A stretch of DNA of 64,000 nt from Argentina anserina (Eukaryota > Streptophyta > Magnoliopsida > Rosales > Rosaceae). Made by a program: the position numbers and the translations under genes. The notes beneath the pieces were generated by a model. The model made no database searches, had not been told where the DNA came from, and worked only from the letters and a program-made list of their open reading frames with translations. The DNA lies in assembly GCF_933775445.1 (NCBI RefSeq), contig NC_065873.1, positions 27,218,001-27,282,000 on the forward strand, read 5' to 3'. How positions within the stretch are numbered: position 1 is the stretch's first letter; each line of letters begins with the position of its first letter. Below are positions 48,131-58,978 of the stretch, piece after piece.

Positions 48131-48726
48131 TATGTAGCACGGACACGGACACGAGTGTTCGTATTGGACACGATTCGATACGTAGACACGGCATATAGAA
48201 ATTTTTTGGACACGGACACGTGGTGGACACGTCAATTAAAATTATTTTAATATATATTTATTTATTTATTAAAAAATTAATTTAAAAATTTGAAAGTATT
48301 TAGATGTATATATATTAAAGTGTGCATAAATATAACAAAAACTGAATCTGTTGGAATGGTTGAGGATTTGTTGGGTCCTTTAGATGACCAAGGTTAGAAT
48401 CCCACCACAAACATTCTTATTTTTATCATGAGTTTCTCTCCTTATATATATTAAATGTGCGTAAATATAACAAAAACTGAATCTGTTGGAATGGTTGAGG
48501 AGTTATTGGGTGCCTTGGATGACCAAGGTTCGATTTTCACCATAAGCACTTTCACTTTTATTATGAGTTGGTGCGTGTCCGCGTGTCCGATTCTGACACT
48601 CGCGTGTCCGGGCCGTGTCCAAATTGAGTTCGCGTGTCCGAGCGTGTCCAAGCGTGTCCGTGTCCGTATCCGTATCCGTGTCGGACACGCAATACGGACC
48701 CTTGTCCGCGTGTCCATGCTTCATTG
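48131..48726. mobile_element. 596-bp Mutator-like non-autonomous element with GTGTCC ends
   Basis: The left end TATGTAGCACGGACACGG and right end (complement of CAATGAAGCATGGACACG) are inverted repeats rich in GGACAC units. Flanks gtgatagtc and gtgatagta match at 8/9 bases, suggesting a 9-bp duplication and Mutator affiliation. It contains an internal tandem duplication (48317-48570) and no coding capacity. Confidence 0.75.
48317..48570 (+). repeat. Tandem duplication (136-bp period) with tRNA-like boxes
   Basis: Two copies start at 48317 and 48453 and share ACTGAATCTGTTGGAATGG. Each has a TGGTTGAGG word (box A-like), followed about 35 bases later by GGTTCGATT (box B-like; degenerate in copy 1). 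This could be a SINE-derived segment; inference only. Confidence 0.5.
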
Positions 48727-48810
48727 GTGATAGTAGGTGTGACAGGTAGTGTGACAACAGTGACAAGAAGTGTGACATCAAGTGTGATAATGGGTGTGAC
48801 ATGCCGGGTT

Positions 48811-50000
48811 AAAATGTCTAAATATGCGAAATGATGTTAAAATTCAAATAAGATTGATATGAGTATGCTAAGAATGAAGAAAATAACTAGAATTATGAAA
48901 CTTTGAGATCCGATTTTGCCGGAATTGCTTAGAGCACCGCCATCGACGACGGCAGCCCCTTGCGAGGGTTATTGTGCCTTGTACGGTGGTTGGTTCGAAG
49001 TGGTTGGGTATCAAATGAAAGAGGGGAGAAAAATATTTCTAACGGTACTAACCACTCTCAAATTCATTGTTGGATGACAAAGTTATGACCGAAATATGAA
49101 AAAGAATGAAAAAGAAGAAGACGATGAAGAAAAAATGTAAAATTGTCCGGAAAATATTTTAAAAAGTGACTATTTTCTAACTTTTAATTAATTGAGATTA
49201 TATTTTTATAATTAGAAAATAAGTAGTGACATTTTTCTAATTTATAATGAGAAATTGTACTATTTTATAATTTACTCTTAAATAATCACTATAAAACTAA
49301 TTTGATAAGTCAAAAGTCATCTTGATGTCTGATTTATTGTGTTTAACCAGATTTTTTTCATTTAAATTGTGTTAGCAGCGTTAATTTTGGTGACTAGATT
49401 AAATGGACGACTGAGATTGCACGATGGTTATTGGTGCAAGTGGATCTTGACGCCGTTAATAAGTTTTCGGAGTGTACGTTAAACTGACACAATCCACACG
49501 CGTACTCTTGAGATCAAACCATGCATATTTCGAACTCTCTCTCTCTCTCTCTCCCTCAACTCAAGAATGGTAGAACCGCGCCTTAACGGCTTAACCAATC
49601 AACCATTCGAAGGTAACTGATAAAGGAACATGATAATTGGGTACAAAAGTAAAACCAGCATAACTACAAATCATCTGCTTCTATGAATATATAGCTGTCT
49701 ATTGACCAAAAAAAAAAAAGAATATATAGCTGTCTGTGCATCTTGGTGAGCCAATGAGGGGGTCATCAGCAAAAACTCAATAGTCACGGCATAGGATTCG
49801 TGGCTAGCTCATAGCATTGGATTCTTGTAACGTTAGCGTACGTTTCATTCCAATGAAAAATTTGAACAGGCAAACAACTAAGCAAAACAGAACTTGACTC
49901 AACGTTCGAATCAGAGACATATTACAACATTCTGGTATTAGATACATATCAGAGACGAAACACAGTTGCAAGAACACAATGACTATAAAATCATTTTACG
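48811..50000. other. Spacer, nothing recognised
   Basis: AT-rich. A short CT run lies at about 49535-49552. From about 49740 onward it aligns with the LFS-like 3' flanks of the other units. Confidence 0.5.
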
Positions 50001-51121
50001 CTAGGATTGCAGAGCCTCTTCAATCTTCTTTGCCATCCCTTGTAAGGTAGACACCATATAAGAGTCAAGGTCCTTCAATGCCCAACCCTCGATCGGATCG
50101 CAAACAAACGATCACTCGATAATGCACCTTTCATCGTTGTTTATCGGAACCACTTGCATAGTTCCATGTTTCCAACATATGACTCGAACCCATGTTAGTC
50201 TCAACCAAAGTTTTAAAAAGCACGCATGAGCCGTGCCTCAAGGCGTAAAAGACCCAAGATGTAGACTAAAAGGCTTTTAGTCTTAGTTGCTTAGGCGCAA
50301 AAGGGCGAAAGGCGAAGAACTAGAAAAAAAATTAGTTCAAATTTTTTAATTTTAAAAACTATTTTTTAGAATGGAGTATTTTAGGTTTTGAGATTGAGAT
50401 TTTAAAAATACCACCTCTACTGCTAGAGAGTACCAAACCTATGTTGGTGTTGGAGATGATGTTATTAGAGATGTCGGTGTTGGAGGTGATGATGATGATG
50501 ACATTTGAATGATGATTTAAATAGTGATATTATAATTGTTGATGATGACGATTTTGACACTTGAAGCTTGTTCAAACATTGTTCTTGTTTTTTTTCATAA
50601 CTAGTTAGTACTTTAATATATTGATTTATGTTATGCAAAGTGATTTGATTAATTGCATGGTTTTGATATGTATTTGTTATGAAGGAATAACAATTTATCA
50701 TGTTTATTTTGGTTACAAATCATATTATATATAAGACTAATCAATGTACAAATATATAAATTCATACATAAAGCTTACGCCTTTTGTCTTTTAAAACATT
50801 GATATCAACAATCTTCTAGCGATATCAACCATCTCGAAACTGAAGCACCGGTTGATTGGATCCACCGAGATCAGCTTCTCTTTGGCCCATTTAACGTACG
50901 GTGGTCTCATCGTTGTCGGTGGCCGGTCCGGCACAGTGGCGGGTCAAACCCGGCTGGCCAGGAACTCCCTCGACCTGGTAGCAGGTCTCAAGGCCTGGGA
51001 AGATTCTTTTCATGTTGCAGAAGTCGCCTAGGAAAGGCCAGACCTCTTGGGGTGGTGAGCTTTTGAGCTCGGCTGAGAGTTTCCCTTCCCATTTCGCCTC
51101 TGGTTGAACCTCTGACCCCAC
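50001..51121 (-). pseudogene. LFS-like copy D, multiply disrupted
   Basis: Homology starts at 51121, where the expected ATG reads GTG, and runs through WEGKLSAELK, PPQEVWPFLGDF and LETCYQVEGVPGQPGLTRHCA. Near 50895-50900 four extra bases (TACG-type) shift the frame after DNDETTV. A 596-bp transposon (50206-50801) then splits the gene. The C-terminal part resumes at 50197 and ends at a TAG near 50001 after AKKIEEALQS. An upstream in-frame ATG at 51193 could start a chimeric N-terminus, but the frameshift remains. Clearly nonfunctional and older than copies A and C. Confidence 0.88.
50206..50801. mobile_element. 596-bp hAT-like element inside LFS-like copy D
   Basis: The ends are imperfect inverted repeats CAAAGTTTTAAAAAG and CAATGTTTTAAAAG. 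Flanks gtctcaac and atatcaac match at 6/8, fitting an 8-bp hAT duplication. Contains GGCG-rich left subterminal words and no transposase. Confidence 0.7.
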
Positions 51122-51193
51122 GAGAGAGACGCAGAGAGAAGCAAGAGAATGAGAGATTTCAAAGGGAGAAAGATAGATAGCTATATAGCGCAT

Positions 51194-51734
51194 TGATCAT
51201 ATATACGCTTTAGGTTAGAGAGGTTGTGATATTGGATAATTGTGTATGGGAATCTCTAGTTATTTTTTGGTGATGTGCTAGTGAGCACTTTGGACGGTTT
51301 GATACTCATTCTTTCGACAATGCCAGATGCCCAAGAGAATTGATCGATTTGGGTCAACTGACAGTGTCATGTGATAGAGGAAAAGAAATGAAACAAAAAT
51401 CTGGCAATATAATTTCACTTAACAGATAAGCTAATGGTGTACCATGGATGATAATCTAGACTAATTACAGGTTGTTCTTGTAACATAATCCAGTAATCAA
51501 ATCCATATTCCATTTCCCCTAGTCACATGGCATTATATGCGTCCTTACCCATTCTCAAAAACAAAAACAAAAATATACGCGTCCTTATCGACTATCAAAC
51601 TATAATATTATGTAACGTGCTGAATATAGAAAGTTGACTAATGGAGGCACTAAATTATTAATTTATTATTGTCTATCGTGAAAACAAAGGAATACAGAAA
51701 GATAGTGATGTAGGGCACATGCAACGCTGGATAG
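51194..51734. other. Spacer between LFS-like copies D and E
   Basis: AT-rich and noncoding. Contains the promoter side of copy D and the 3' flank of copy E. Nothing else recognised. Confidence 0.5.
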
Positions 51735-52220
51735 TTAACTGGTTGAATTGGTAAGAACAAGCTCGATCTTCTTTGCTATGGATTGAAGAGAAAATTCACC
51801 AAAAGATTGAACGTCTTCCATTCTCTTGCCCTCGCTCGGGTCACTAACAAATGACCACTCAATCATGGAGCTACCATCGTCGATCGGGACTACCCGCATT
51901 ATTGCTATGTACGACTGAAACCCCATGTTACTATCAATTACCTCGTAGCTAAAGCACCGTTCGATCGGGTCGATCATTAGCAGCCTCTCTTTGCACCACT
52001 TAACGGTCGACTTGTCTTTATTAGTCGCAAATCCAGCGCAGTATCGAACTATACCGGTTTGGCCGGCAACTTCCTCTAGCTGGTAACATGTTTCGACTTT
52101 GGGGAATATTTTGTGTAGGTTACAGAAATCGGCCAAGAGAGGCCACACCTCTTGTGCTGCATGGCCATTCACCTGAGCACAGGATTTGCCTCGCCATTTA
52201 GGGTGTGCTTGTTCTTCCAT
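51735..52220 (-). CDS. LFS-like protein, copy E (intact, divergent, 161 aa)
   Basis: Frame from ATG 52220 (MEEQAHPKWRGK) to a stop at 51735. This ATG is chosen because the residues upstream do not match the family, although the frame is open to an ATG at 52325. Family blocks are retained: AAQEVWPLLADFCNLHKIFP, VETCYQLEEVAGQTGIVRYCA, KERLLMIDPIERCFSYEV, IIEWSF-equivalent MIEWSFVSDP. The Arg, Glu and Tyr positions match those in copy B. It differs at many sites from copies A-D, so it predates the local unit amplification and may be the ancestral neighbour. Role: Bet v 1/START-fold ligand-binding or LFS-like protein of unknown substrate. Confidence 0.88.
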   Translation of the reverse strand: MEEQAHPKWRGKSCAQVNGHAAQEVWPLLADFCNLHKIFPKVETCYQLEEVAGQTGIVRYCAGFATNKDKSTVKWCKERLLMIDPIERCFSYEVIDSNMGFQSYIAIMRVVPIDDGSSMIEWSFVSDPSEGKRMEDVQSFGEFSLQSIAKKIELVLTNSTS

Positions 52221-52373
52221 AGAGAGCGAAATACAAATTAGAAATCCAATTTGTTTACTGGATATATGGTTGTACACGGGTAGTATGTACGCTCTGTTTT
52301 CTCTGCATGTACAGCCATAATACATCCACTATATATATACAGTTTTGCAGGACCATTGATCGTAAAATATATG

Positions 52374-52378
<5 letters not shown>

Positions 52379-52410
<32 letters not shown>
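52379..52410. repeat. (TA)n microsatellite upstream of LFS-like copy E
   Basis: About 32 bases of AT dinucleotide, some 160 bases 5' of the copy E start codon. Confidence 0.95.
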
Positions 52411-52413
<3 letters not shown>

Positions 52414-54559
52414 TCTTGGTTAATTCCTGACACATGCAATTTTGAATGACCCGGTCATGGCGAGCTAAATAAACCGAGTCAAGTCACATATGGTACAAAT
52501 AAATGATATAATTATATAAATCTCAATATGATATGTAATCGAATAAGTGAAACTACGAATATAATATTCACTTGACGTCTTGACCCCAATAAGGGTTTAA
52601 ATCGACTTGGGAATAATTAATAAGGGTTCTTAATCAGAAAATCGTGAATGCATGCTATTACGATTTACTTATGCGTATTAAAAAGCTAGGTTCATATCAA
52701 TTAGACATAAGATCTCTAGATCGAAATCATGCATGCGGTTTCTTTAAAAGGTTTATAGCCTTAAAGGTCACGTACTAATTTGTGTCCGAAATCATGCGTG
52801 TCAAAATGTTTCCTACTTATTATGTCGCTAAGAATAGATTGATCGATTGAGATTTAACCTCAATCAACATCTGCAAGATTCAAACATACATACAGTAACG
52901 AGCATTGAGAGTTTCAAACCGAGACTATTACCATGTGGTGGTTATATTAAGCATAATATTGTATTTGCTATTTTGTTCTGTAAATGACGTCTTGGTTTAG
53001 TGTCTAGTTCGTTTAATCTATCAAGTTTGAATAAGCAACGAGAAATTTCAAATAAAATCATTGATTCTGCATCAGGTCACTGATTGGTACAAGCTAATCA
53101 TGATTATTTAATCTGCATGCAAGCGCATCCTCCACTATCGCAGATAGGACTTGGGGAAACTTCCAATACCAACCCGGCAACCCCGGCCTTCCAGCGGTCA
53201 ACCACCGTCGACAATCCTAATTTTCAAAGGAGTCGATGCATGCAACTTGAAATCGGTGTATGGTTGTAGTCAGCGATCACTTAGCTTAAACATATATGAA
53301 ACAATCGAACTTTCAGCGTCGAACAATCTTTACCATAAAATATCTGATCCCATAGCAAGTTTTCTGGGTTGGAAAACAGTTGCGGAAGGCTGGAAGTTGA
53401 AGAAGTCTTTGAACACTAGTTGTCATATGTGGTTTGCCCCTACAGAAATTTCGCTTTCCGATCCAAGTGCATTCAACTCCATGAAGTTAAACCAAACCTG
53501 TTGAAGTGGTGATCACAGAGAGTGATCGATCGGGAATAATATGTACTAGCTAGCCAGTGAGCAGTGAGGGATCATCAGCCTATCTAATTAATAGGGATGT
53601 ACTTAACTGTATTCAATATATATATTGCTCGTCCTATCAAAATATAACATTAACTACAAAGACAAAGACAGTTACTAAATTTCATTGACAATTAAGCGAT
53701 CAATGCACCATTAGCTAGCAAATTGGTTTGAATATTATATATTGTACAGCTACACCCTAGCTTAGATTTCATATCAATTCTTGAATCGGCACTAGATGAG
53801 TTTTTGGATACAGTCAAATGATGTCGAAGAAATGATACAAATAATATATATTTTTTAGGAGAATAGATTTACTCCACTGGACAAGTCACCTATAACGGCC
53901 GAAGCCTTACAAACTCATGTAGTTATACAAGTGAACAGACTCCAACACAAACCATGCGCCATACACTAGACTACTAGCTATGCTCAATAGCAAGTAAACA
54001 TAAATTAACCCTGTAATATATCCGCATAAAACCTCAATTGGTGTACATCAATACTAATGCAATGTGTTAATTTATGCACTAATTAAAGAGTAAATTGATA
54101 GTGCCGGGACCCGCTAATTTTATCGAAGAAAAAAACTAAAAGAAATAAAAGCATATTGACTAAGCCTAGGCCCAGCCTACCTAATGCCCACGAATTGCAG
54201 GCCGCCCAAGACACTGCCCATCAGAGAAAACCCACGCCCTGCTCTGATCAACTCTCCTCCACCGTTAGTCCACCCTCGCGACGAAAAATAGCGGCCGCCA
54301 TCTGCAGCACCTTAGTATCCTTCGATTGCCTCTGCCACCATGAGGATCTTGCAAAAATCAAATCAGATCGAGCCCGACAAAACAACCCCAAAAGGAAAAA
54401 CCGATTAAGATGGATCGCCGCCTCGGTCTCCCCATCGCAGCGCCACCTCCCTCCGTCGAATGATACAAATACTATAAGTTCTTGACATAATTAAAATACT
54501 AATTCACCGTATTGGCGTATCCTTCCAACAACATACAGTTTTAGTTATTGTTGAAGAAT
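52411..54559. other. Intergenic spacer, no gene supported
   Basis: Open frames at 53084-53504 and 54156-54485 have no recognisable family motif or splice context. The rest is AT-rich. I see no terminal repeats. Confidence 0.5.
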
Positions 54560-54568
54560 TTGTAATTA

Positions 54569-54860
54569 GGGTCCGGATCCTGGGACATTAGTTTTGACAC
54601 CGTTTTCTGACCATCAGATTTTAAAAGTTTCAATGGTCTAGATCAATTGCAACTATGATGTCAACTTATAAAAACTGATGTGGCAGAGTGACGTGGCATT
54701 ATCAAATTTTATAACAATTCAAATTAATCAAAAAGAAGAATAATTCAGAATCTCAAATTCTATAAAACTTGTTTGATAAAAAAGAAGGAAAAAAAAACGC
54801 GAAAGAACCCAGACACATATGAAGAACACAAACCCAGATAAAGAACACAAACCGAGCTTT
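54569..54860. repeat. Left terminal inverted repeat of the MULE
   Basis: About 290 bases matching the reverse complement of the right end (to 58797), including GTGGCAGAGTGACGTGGCA. The inner limit is judged by eye. Confidence 0.88.
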
Positions 54861-55329
54861 CCTTCTCCGTCGTAGACTTATAATCGGTTTGAATAGTTGT
54901 GAGAACGTGAGGTCACTTAAGTCTACAGAAGTCCCATTACAATTAAGCTCACCATGTCACCAATCATAATCAACTTGGGTCGATCAAATAATCTGGAAAT
55001 CAAACAATCACGAATTTGTAGATTGTTGCAATGGCTTCATTTTTTATCTGGAAATCCCGCAAATACACAGGCAAAGCAAAAGTTGATGTCATTTTGTTTT
55101 CATGCCCAAATTCCATCACGAGATGGGGATTCAAAAGTATCATGTCTTTAAGATAAATCACACATATCATTCTCTCAGCACACAGTCAGACCATCTTTTT
55201 AGGTTTATAAAAACGAAAACAGGATACAAGTCTCAGTAACAAATCCTCTTGCACAGTAGCAAAATTAACCAACACTAACGATGGTAGTCAAAAAAAAGAA
55301 GAAAAAATATCAATATTGAGGCGGTAAAT

Positions 55330-57903
55330 TTAGTCTTCATTGTCCTCATCTGAATCCTCCTCCTCGTCTGAATCCTCCTCATCCGAATCTTCCTCATTCT
55401 CATCCGAAACTGTGACAGATTCTTGCATATTTTTGCTTTCTACAAATACAAATTAAGGCAACTGTACGTGTTAGTAACTATCAAAATTTATAGTGAAACT
55501 ATAAGATCTGATAAATACAAAGAAGAGAAAAACTAACTTACTTTGATTTGAAGAAACAGCTGTTTTTCTTTTTGCATCTGGATTCAATTGGCAAGTAAGC
55601 CTATTATGTCCTGGTTGTTGGCACATTGTACACTTTCTTTTTTTGCTTTGAGCCAACTCCATACCACCTTTAATTCTCTTAGAACCATTTGTTATTCTTC
55701 TGCTGCTCTCATCCTTCTTTCTACCCTTAGTCTTTGAGATATTTGTATCTAGAAGCAATAGCTCTGAAGACTTACTGGTACATTTATCTGCTCCTTCATC
55801 TTGCAAAACATTATCTTGAGACTCCATAACATCTTCCTGTGACACCTTATTGAGCTCTGAAATTTTTTTTGACAATTCATCTAAACCACCCATGTAGATT
55901 GTGTAGGCTTCATTAGAAGGCGCAGCAGAACAAGCTAGTTGAGTGGCTCTCCGACACATGTGACTAAATCTCAATGCTTCCGATTGTTCTTTACCATCAT
56001 TCTGTACCAAGGCTTCAGAATCCGTAACTCTAAATTTATTTGCTCCTTGTTTCCATCTTGAAAGAATAAAGTGGGACGGTATTGTATCAATGTCTTGACG
56101 AACAAACACTTTCATAATATGCCGGCAAATTATTCCCACAAATTCAAAATTTTGACATTCACATTTACCCTCATGTGTTTGTAAATTCAACTCCACCAAA
56201 AACTTTTGCGGGTTACCAATTTTCTTCATCACTGAGTATCTATGAAAATGGTCGTCAGAATCCCTTTCTTCAACTTTAAGCCGTTTGACTCTAGTCCATT
56301 CGCTCTTGAATTTTTCAAACATATTTCTGGTATACACCTGTGCTGCATGTTTCAAAAGAAAATCGTCATCATCCACAATACGATATTTATGCTCTGATGT
56401 AAAATCTTCGCTACTTTCCCTTCTAACAATCTTATGTAAGGCTTGTTCATACTTAACAACAAACTCTCTTAGATTTGTTGTTGATGTAACAAAGTCGTCA
56501 AAAAATGCATTGGTGCCTTCACTACGCCCTGTAGTATTCATTCTAGCAAAAAATGTACCGCGATTATATACTGGAACCTAGGATTCACGGATTTCATAGA
56601 GTTGTTGTAGCCATTCATTCGGTCCCAAATCATGCTCCTCAATTAACTTTTTCCATTGCTCTTCAAAATCATCTACCTTGTATGTTGCCCATATACACTT
56701 TTTCATGACGGTCTTGAAGTTGGACTTCTTATAATATACATGTGACAACTTTTCATCAAACTTCTTCTTTATATGCCAAATGCAAAGGCGGTGACGAGTA
56801 GCAGGAAAAATCTTAGCAATTGCTCCTTTCATTGCCAAATCTTGGTCAGTGATAATACATAATGGATGCCGACCTCCCATAGCTTCAAGCCACGTCTCAA
56901 ATAACCATTGAAAAGTTGACTCGGTCTCATCTTGCAAAAGTGCACATCCAAATTGTATGGATTGGAAGTGATGGTTAACTCCAGTAAATGGTGCAAAAGG
57001 CATATCATACTTGTTTGTCCGATATGTTGTATCAAATGTCACTACATCCCCAAAATACTGATACGCCATCCTTGATCTAGAGTCCACCAAAAAAAAGTTA
57101 GTAGCTCTACCATCTTCATCACACTGAATAGCATAAAAGAAATGCGGATTTTCTGCTTGCTTTTTTCTAAAGTAATTGAAGACCGATTGTGCATCTCCAT
57201 ATTCCAACTCTTTGTGCCTCACGTTCCTTAAATGATTATAGCAGTCCCTATTGTCAAAACCAGTACTATGAGCACCGCCAAACATTGAAGGAACTTTACT
57301 GATTCGCAAGTTCTCTCTCTGAAAAGCTTCAGTTAAATCTTTTGCTGCATCAGGCATATGTTTATTTGACTTCATCATCATTCTTCGAGCTGGTGACACT
57401 ACTTTATGGTTGTGGATGTCACTGAAAACTGAAACTTTCCATTTTCTTGTCCATTTGTCATGAAGAATTCGCATATTAGCCTTGCACCCACACTTTACAG
57501 TTGAACAACTTCTACGCCTCTTCTTTTCAACCTGTATATCACATATTTCTGCCTCATCACTCTCAGCTCTCTCGTCTTTCTCTTCCAGATCATCTTCTTT
57601 TTCAGTTTGCATGACATGTTTACCTTCATGTGCACAAACAAATAATCTACTTGTCACTTCACTTGACTGTGATCTATACTTTGATGAACTTCGGATACGA
57701 GTCCAAAAACCTTCTTGTCGACCGTAATCTTCATAATATTGTTCGGCCTCCTTCAATGTTTCGAAAAACATTCCAACATAAGGAGATTTTAGTTTTGAGT
57801 CTTCTTTCTTTTCAGAATGGTGATCACTTGTTTTATCACTGGACTCTTGGTTCAACGAGCATCCAAGATTGTCATCTTCTGAAGCCAAATCCATTGATTC
57901 CAT
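55330..57903 (-). pseudogene. FAR1-type MULE transposase gene with one in-frame TAG
   Basis: Coding exons 57903-55542 and 55439-55330 join in frame through a GTAAGT/TAG intron. A 5' leader intron (about 58398-57910) has a CAG/GTAAGC donor. The product would span about 823 codons: FAR1 DNA-binding zinc finger (about 45-175, ending in CGC..HNH), MULE transposase domain with DTTYRTNKY (D291), ITDQD (D353) and HRLCIWHIKK, then a SWIM finger CECQ...CRH at about 580, a CCHC-like CTMCQQPGHNRLTC at about 760, and an acidic Asp/Glu tail. TAG at 56578-56580 (codon 442) stands where relatives usually have Trp, between the transposase core and SWIM finger. The rest of the frame is clean. FAR1-RELATED SEQUENCE genes are domesticated relatives, but the flanking TIRs make this a resident transposase. 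Confidence 0.9.
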
Positions 57904-58479
57904 GCCAACCTGAACACTACATGATCATAAATATTCATTAAACAAATTGCATAACCACACATGTATACAATCTGAGTATATCTAAGTATAATTAGACAAC
58001 ATAATGTAGACAAGTTGGATAAAAACACAATTATACAATCTGATTGCCAGAAGGGTATATATATCAAATGTGAAAGGAGTTAAAGGAACTGCTATTGTCT
58101 ATAATACGAATCATCAAGACTTACTACCTTTGTCCATATATTTCTCTTACGAGCTCAATCTCAACTTAGCATCTGTGTATTCTAATCAACTTGCTCAAAT
58201 TATAAACCTTTCATAGACCAAGACTATGGAAAAACCCAATTATAAAATCTCTTTCATGCCATATCGTTTCATGGACAAAACAATCATACTCTCTATGGAA
58301 TTTGGTTTCGTTTCCCTAATCTTCAAAACCAAATACTATAAACCCTAAACCTTAACACGCCTATACAAACTCTGACCAAAGAAACAAGATAAGCTTACCT
58401 GTACTTTGTCGAAAGTATAAAGTTGTGCCTGGAGTCGGTGAAGATGGTTTCAACTTATTGGTTTGAATGCTGCTCTGTA

Positions 58480-58797
58480 TCCTTCTCTATTCTTTATCTG
58501 GGTTTGTGTTCTTCTTCTGGGTTTGTGTTCTTCATATGCGTCTGGGTTCTTTCGCGTTTTTTTTTCCTTCTTTTTTATCAAACAGGTTTTATAGAATTTG
58601 AGATTCTGAATTATTCTTCTTTTTGATTAATTTGAATTGTTATAAAATTTGATAATGCCACGTCACTCTGCCACATCAGTTTTTATAAGTTGACATCATA
58701 GTTGCAATTGATCTAGACCATTGAAACTTTTAAAATCTGATGGTCAGAAAACGGTGTCAAAATTAGTGTCAAAACTAATGTCCCAGGAACCGGACCC
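58480..58797. repeat. Right terminal inverted repeat of the MULE
   Basis: Reverse complement of the left arm. The outer 60 bases contain an extra copy of a TTTTGACACTAA-type word. It lies just upstream of the transposase leader exon and so probably contains its promoter. Confidence 0.85.
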
Positions 58798-58978
58798 TTG
58801 TAATTAAATCTAGAAGCTGAAGAATACTAAAGCAGCTTTTTCATACTTAAATAATTGGCGCCTCTTGGCGGCAATCTTCTTCCTTTTTTCGGATCAATCT
58901 GTTGTGCTGTGTCCTTGTCGAAAAAAATATGATGTGCTGTGAACTGGTGATATTGCTCTATAGTGAATTGGATTTGAT

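Larger units (their letters stand above)
47700..48810. repeat. Degenerate minisatellite of GTGTGAYA units
   Basis: Repeats of roughly 12 bases, such as GGTAGTGTGATA and AGTGTGACA, run on the plus strand at about 47740-47900, 48030-48130 and 48727-48805. Reverse-complement units (TATCACACT) also occur near 47715-47830, so parts can fold back. The array is interrupted by the transposon at 48131-48726. Confidence 0.7.
27785..51193. repeat. Tandem segmental duplications: lipase 3' end plus LFS-like gene
   Basis: A unit made of the lipase last-exon tail, its 3' flank and a minus-strand LFS-like gene recurs. Unit 1 is 27785-29496 plus 36612-36777 (split by copia). Unit 2 is 37553-39830. Unit 3 runs from about 40040 to 44540 and begins in the 3' flank (ATTCGGATCAGCAAAATGG is shared by 28091 and 40049). 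Unit 4 runs from about 45800 to 51193. Shared flank words such as CACATCGTTGGA and ACTATTAGACTTTTAA support collinearity. Later insertions expanded units 3 and 4. Confidence 0.8.
54569..58797 (-). mobile_element. Complete 4,229-bp Mutator-like element (MULE)
   Basis: Long terminal inverted repeats of about 290 bp begin GGGTCCGG(A/T)TCCTGGGACA on each side. Exact 9-bp target duplications ttgtaatta lie at 54560-54568 and 58798-58806. Between the repeats is a spliced FAR1-type transposase gene on the minus strand. The arms are nearly identical, except that the right arm carries a short (about 13-base) duplication of a TTTTGACACTAA word near its outer end. Boundaries are exact because repeat and duplication agree. 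Similar arms suggest a fairly recent insertion. Confidence 0.95.

Noticed and set aside
48024..48250. His/Cys-rich frame in the minisatellite
   Set aside because: A translation of the GTGTGATA repeats, not a zinc-binding protein.
47700..48810. CRISPR-like or centromeric satellite array
   Set aside because: Units are short, degenerate and in both orientations, without spacers; the genome is plant nuclear.
53084..53504. Possible sixth LFS-like remnant
   Set aside because: Only a short CAAACCTGTTG resemblance to the LFS-like leader side; translation shows no family block.
54156..54485. 109-codon frame
   Set aside because: Basic, Pro/Ser-rich composition without a recognised domain or splice context.
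55330..57903. Annotation as an ordinary host FAR1-RELATED SEQUENCE gene
   Set aside because: Exact 9-bp duplications and long inverted repeats place it inside a transposon.
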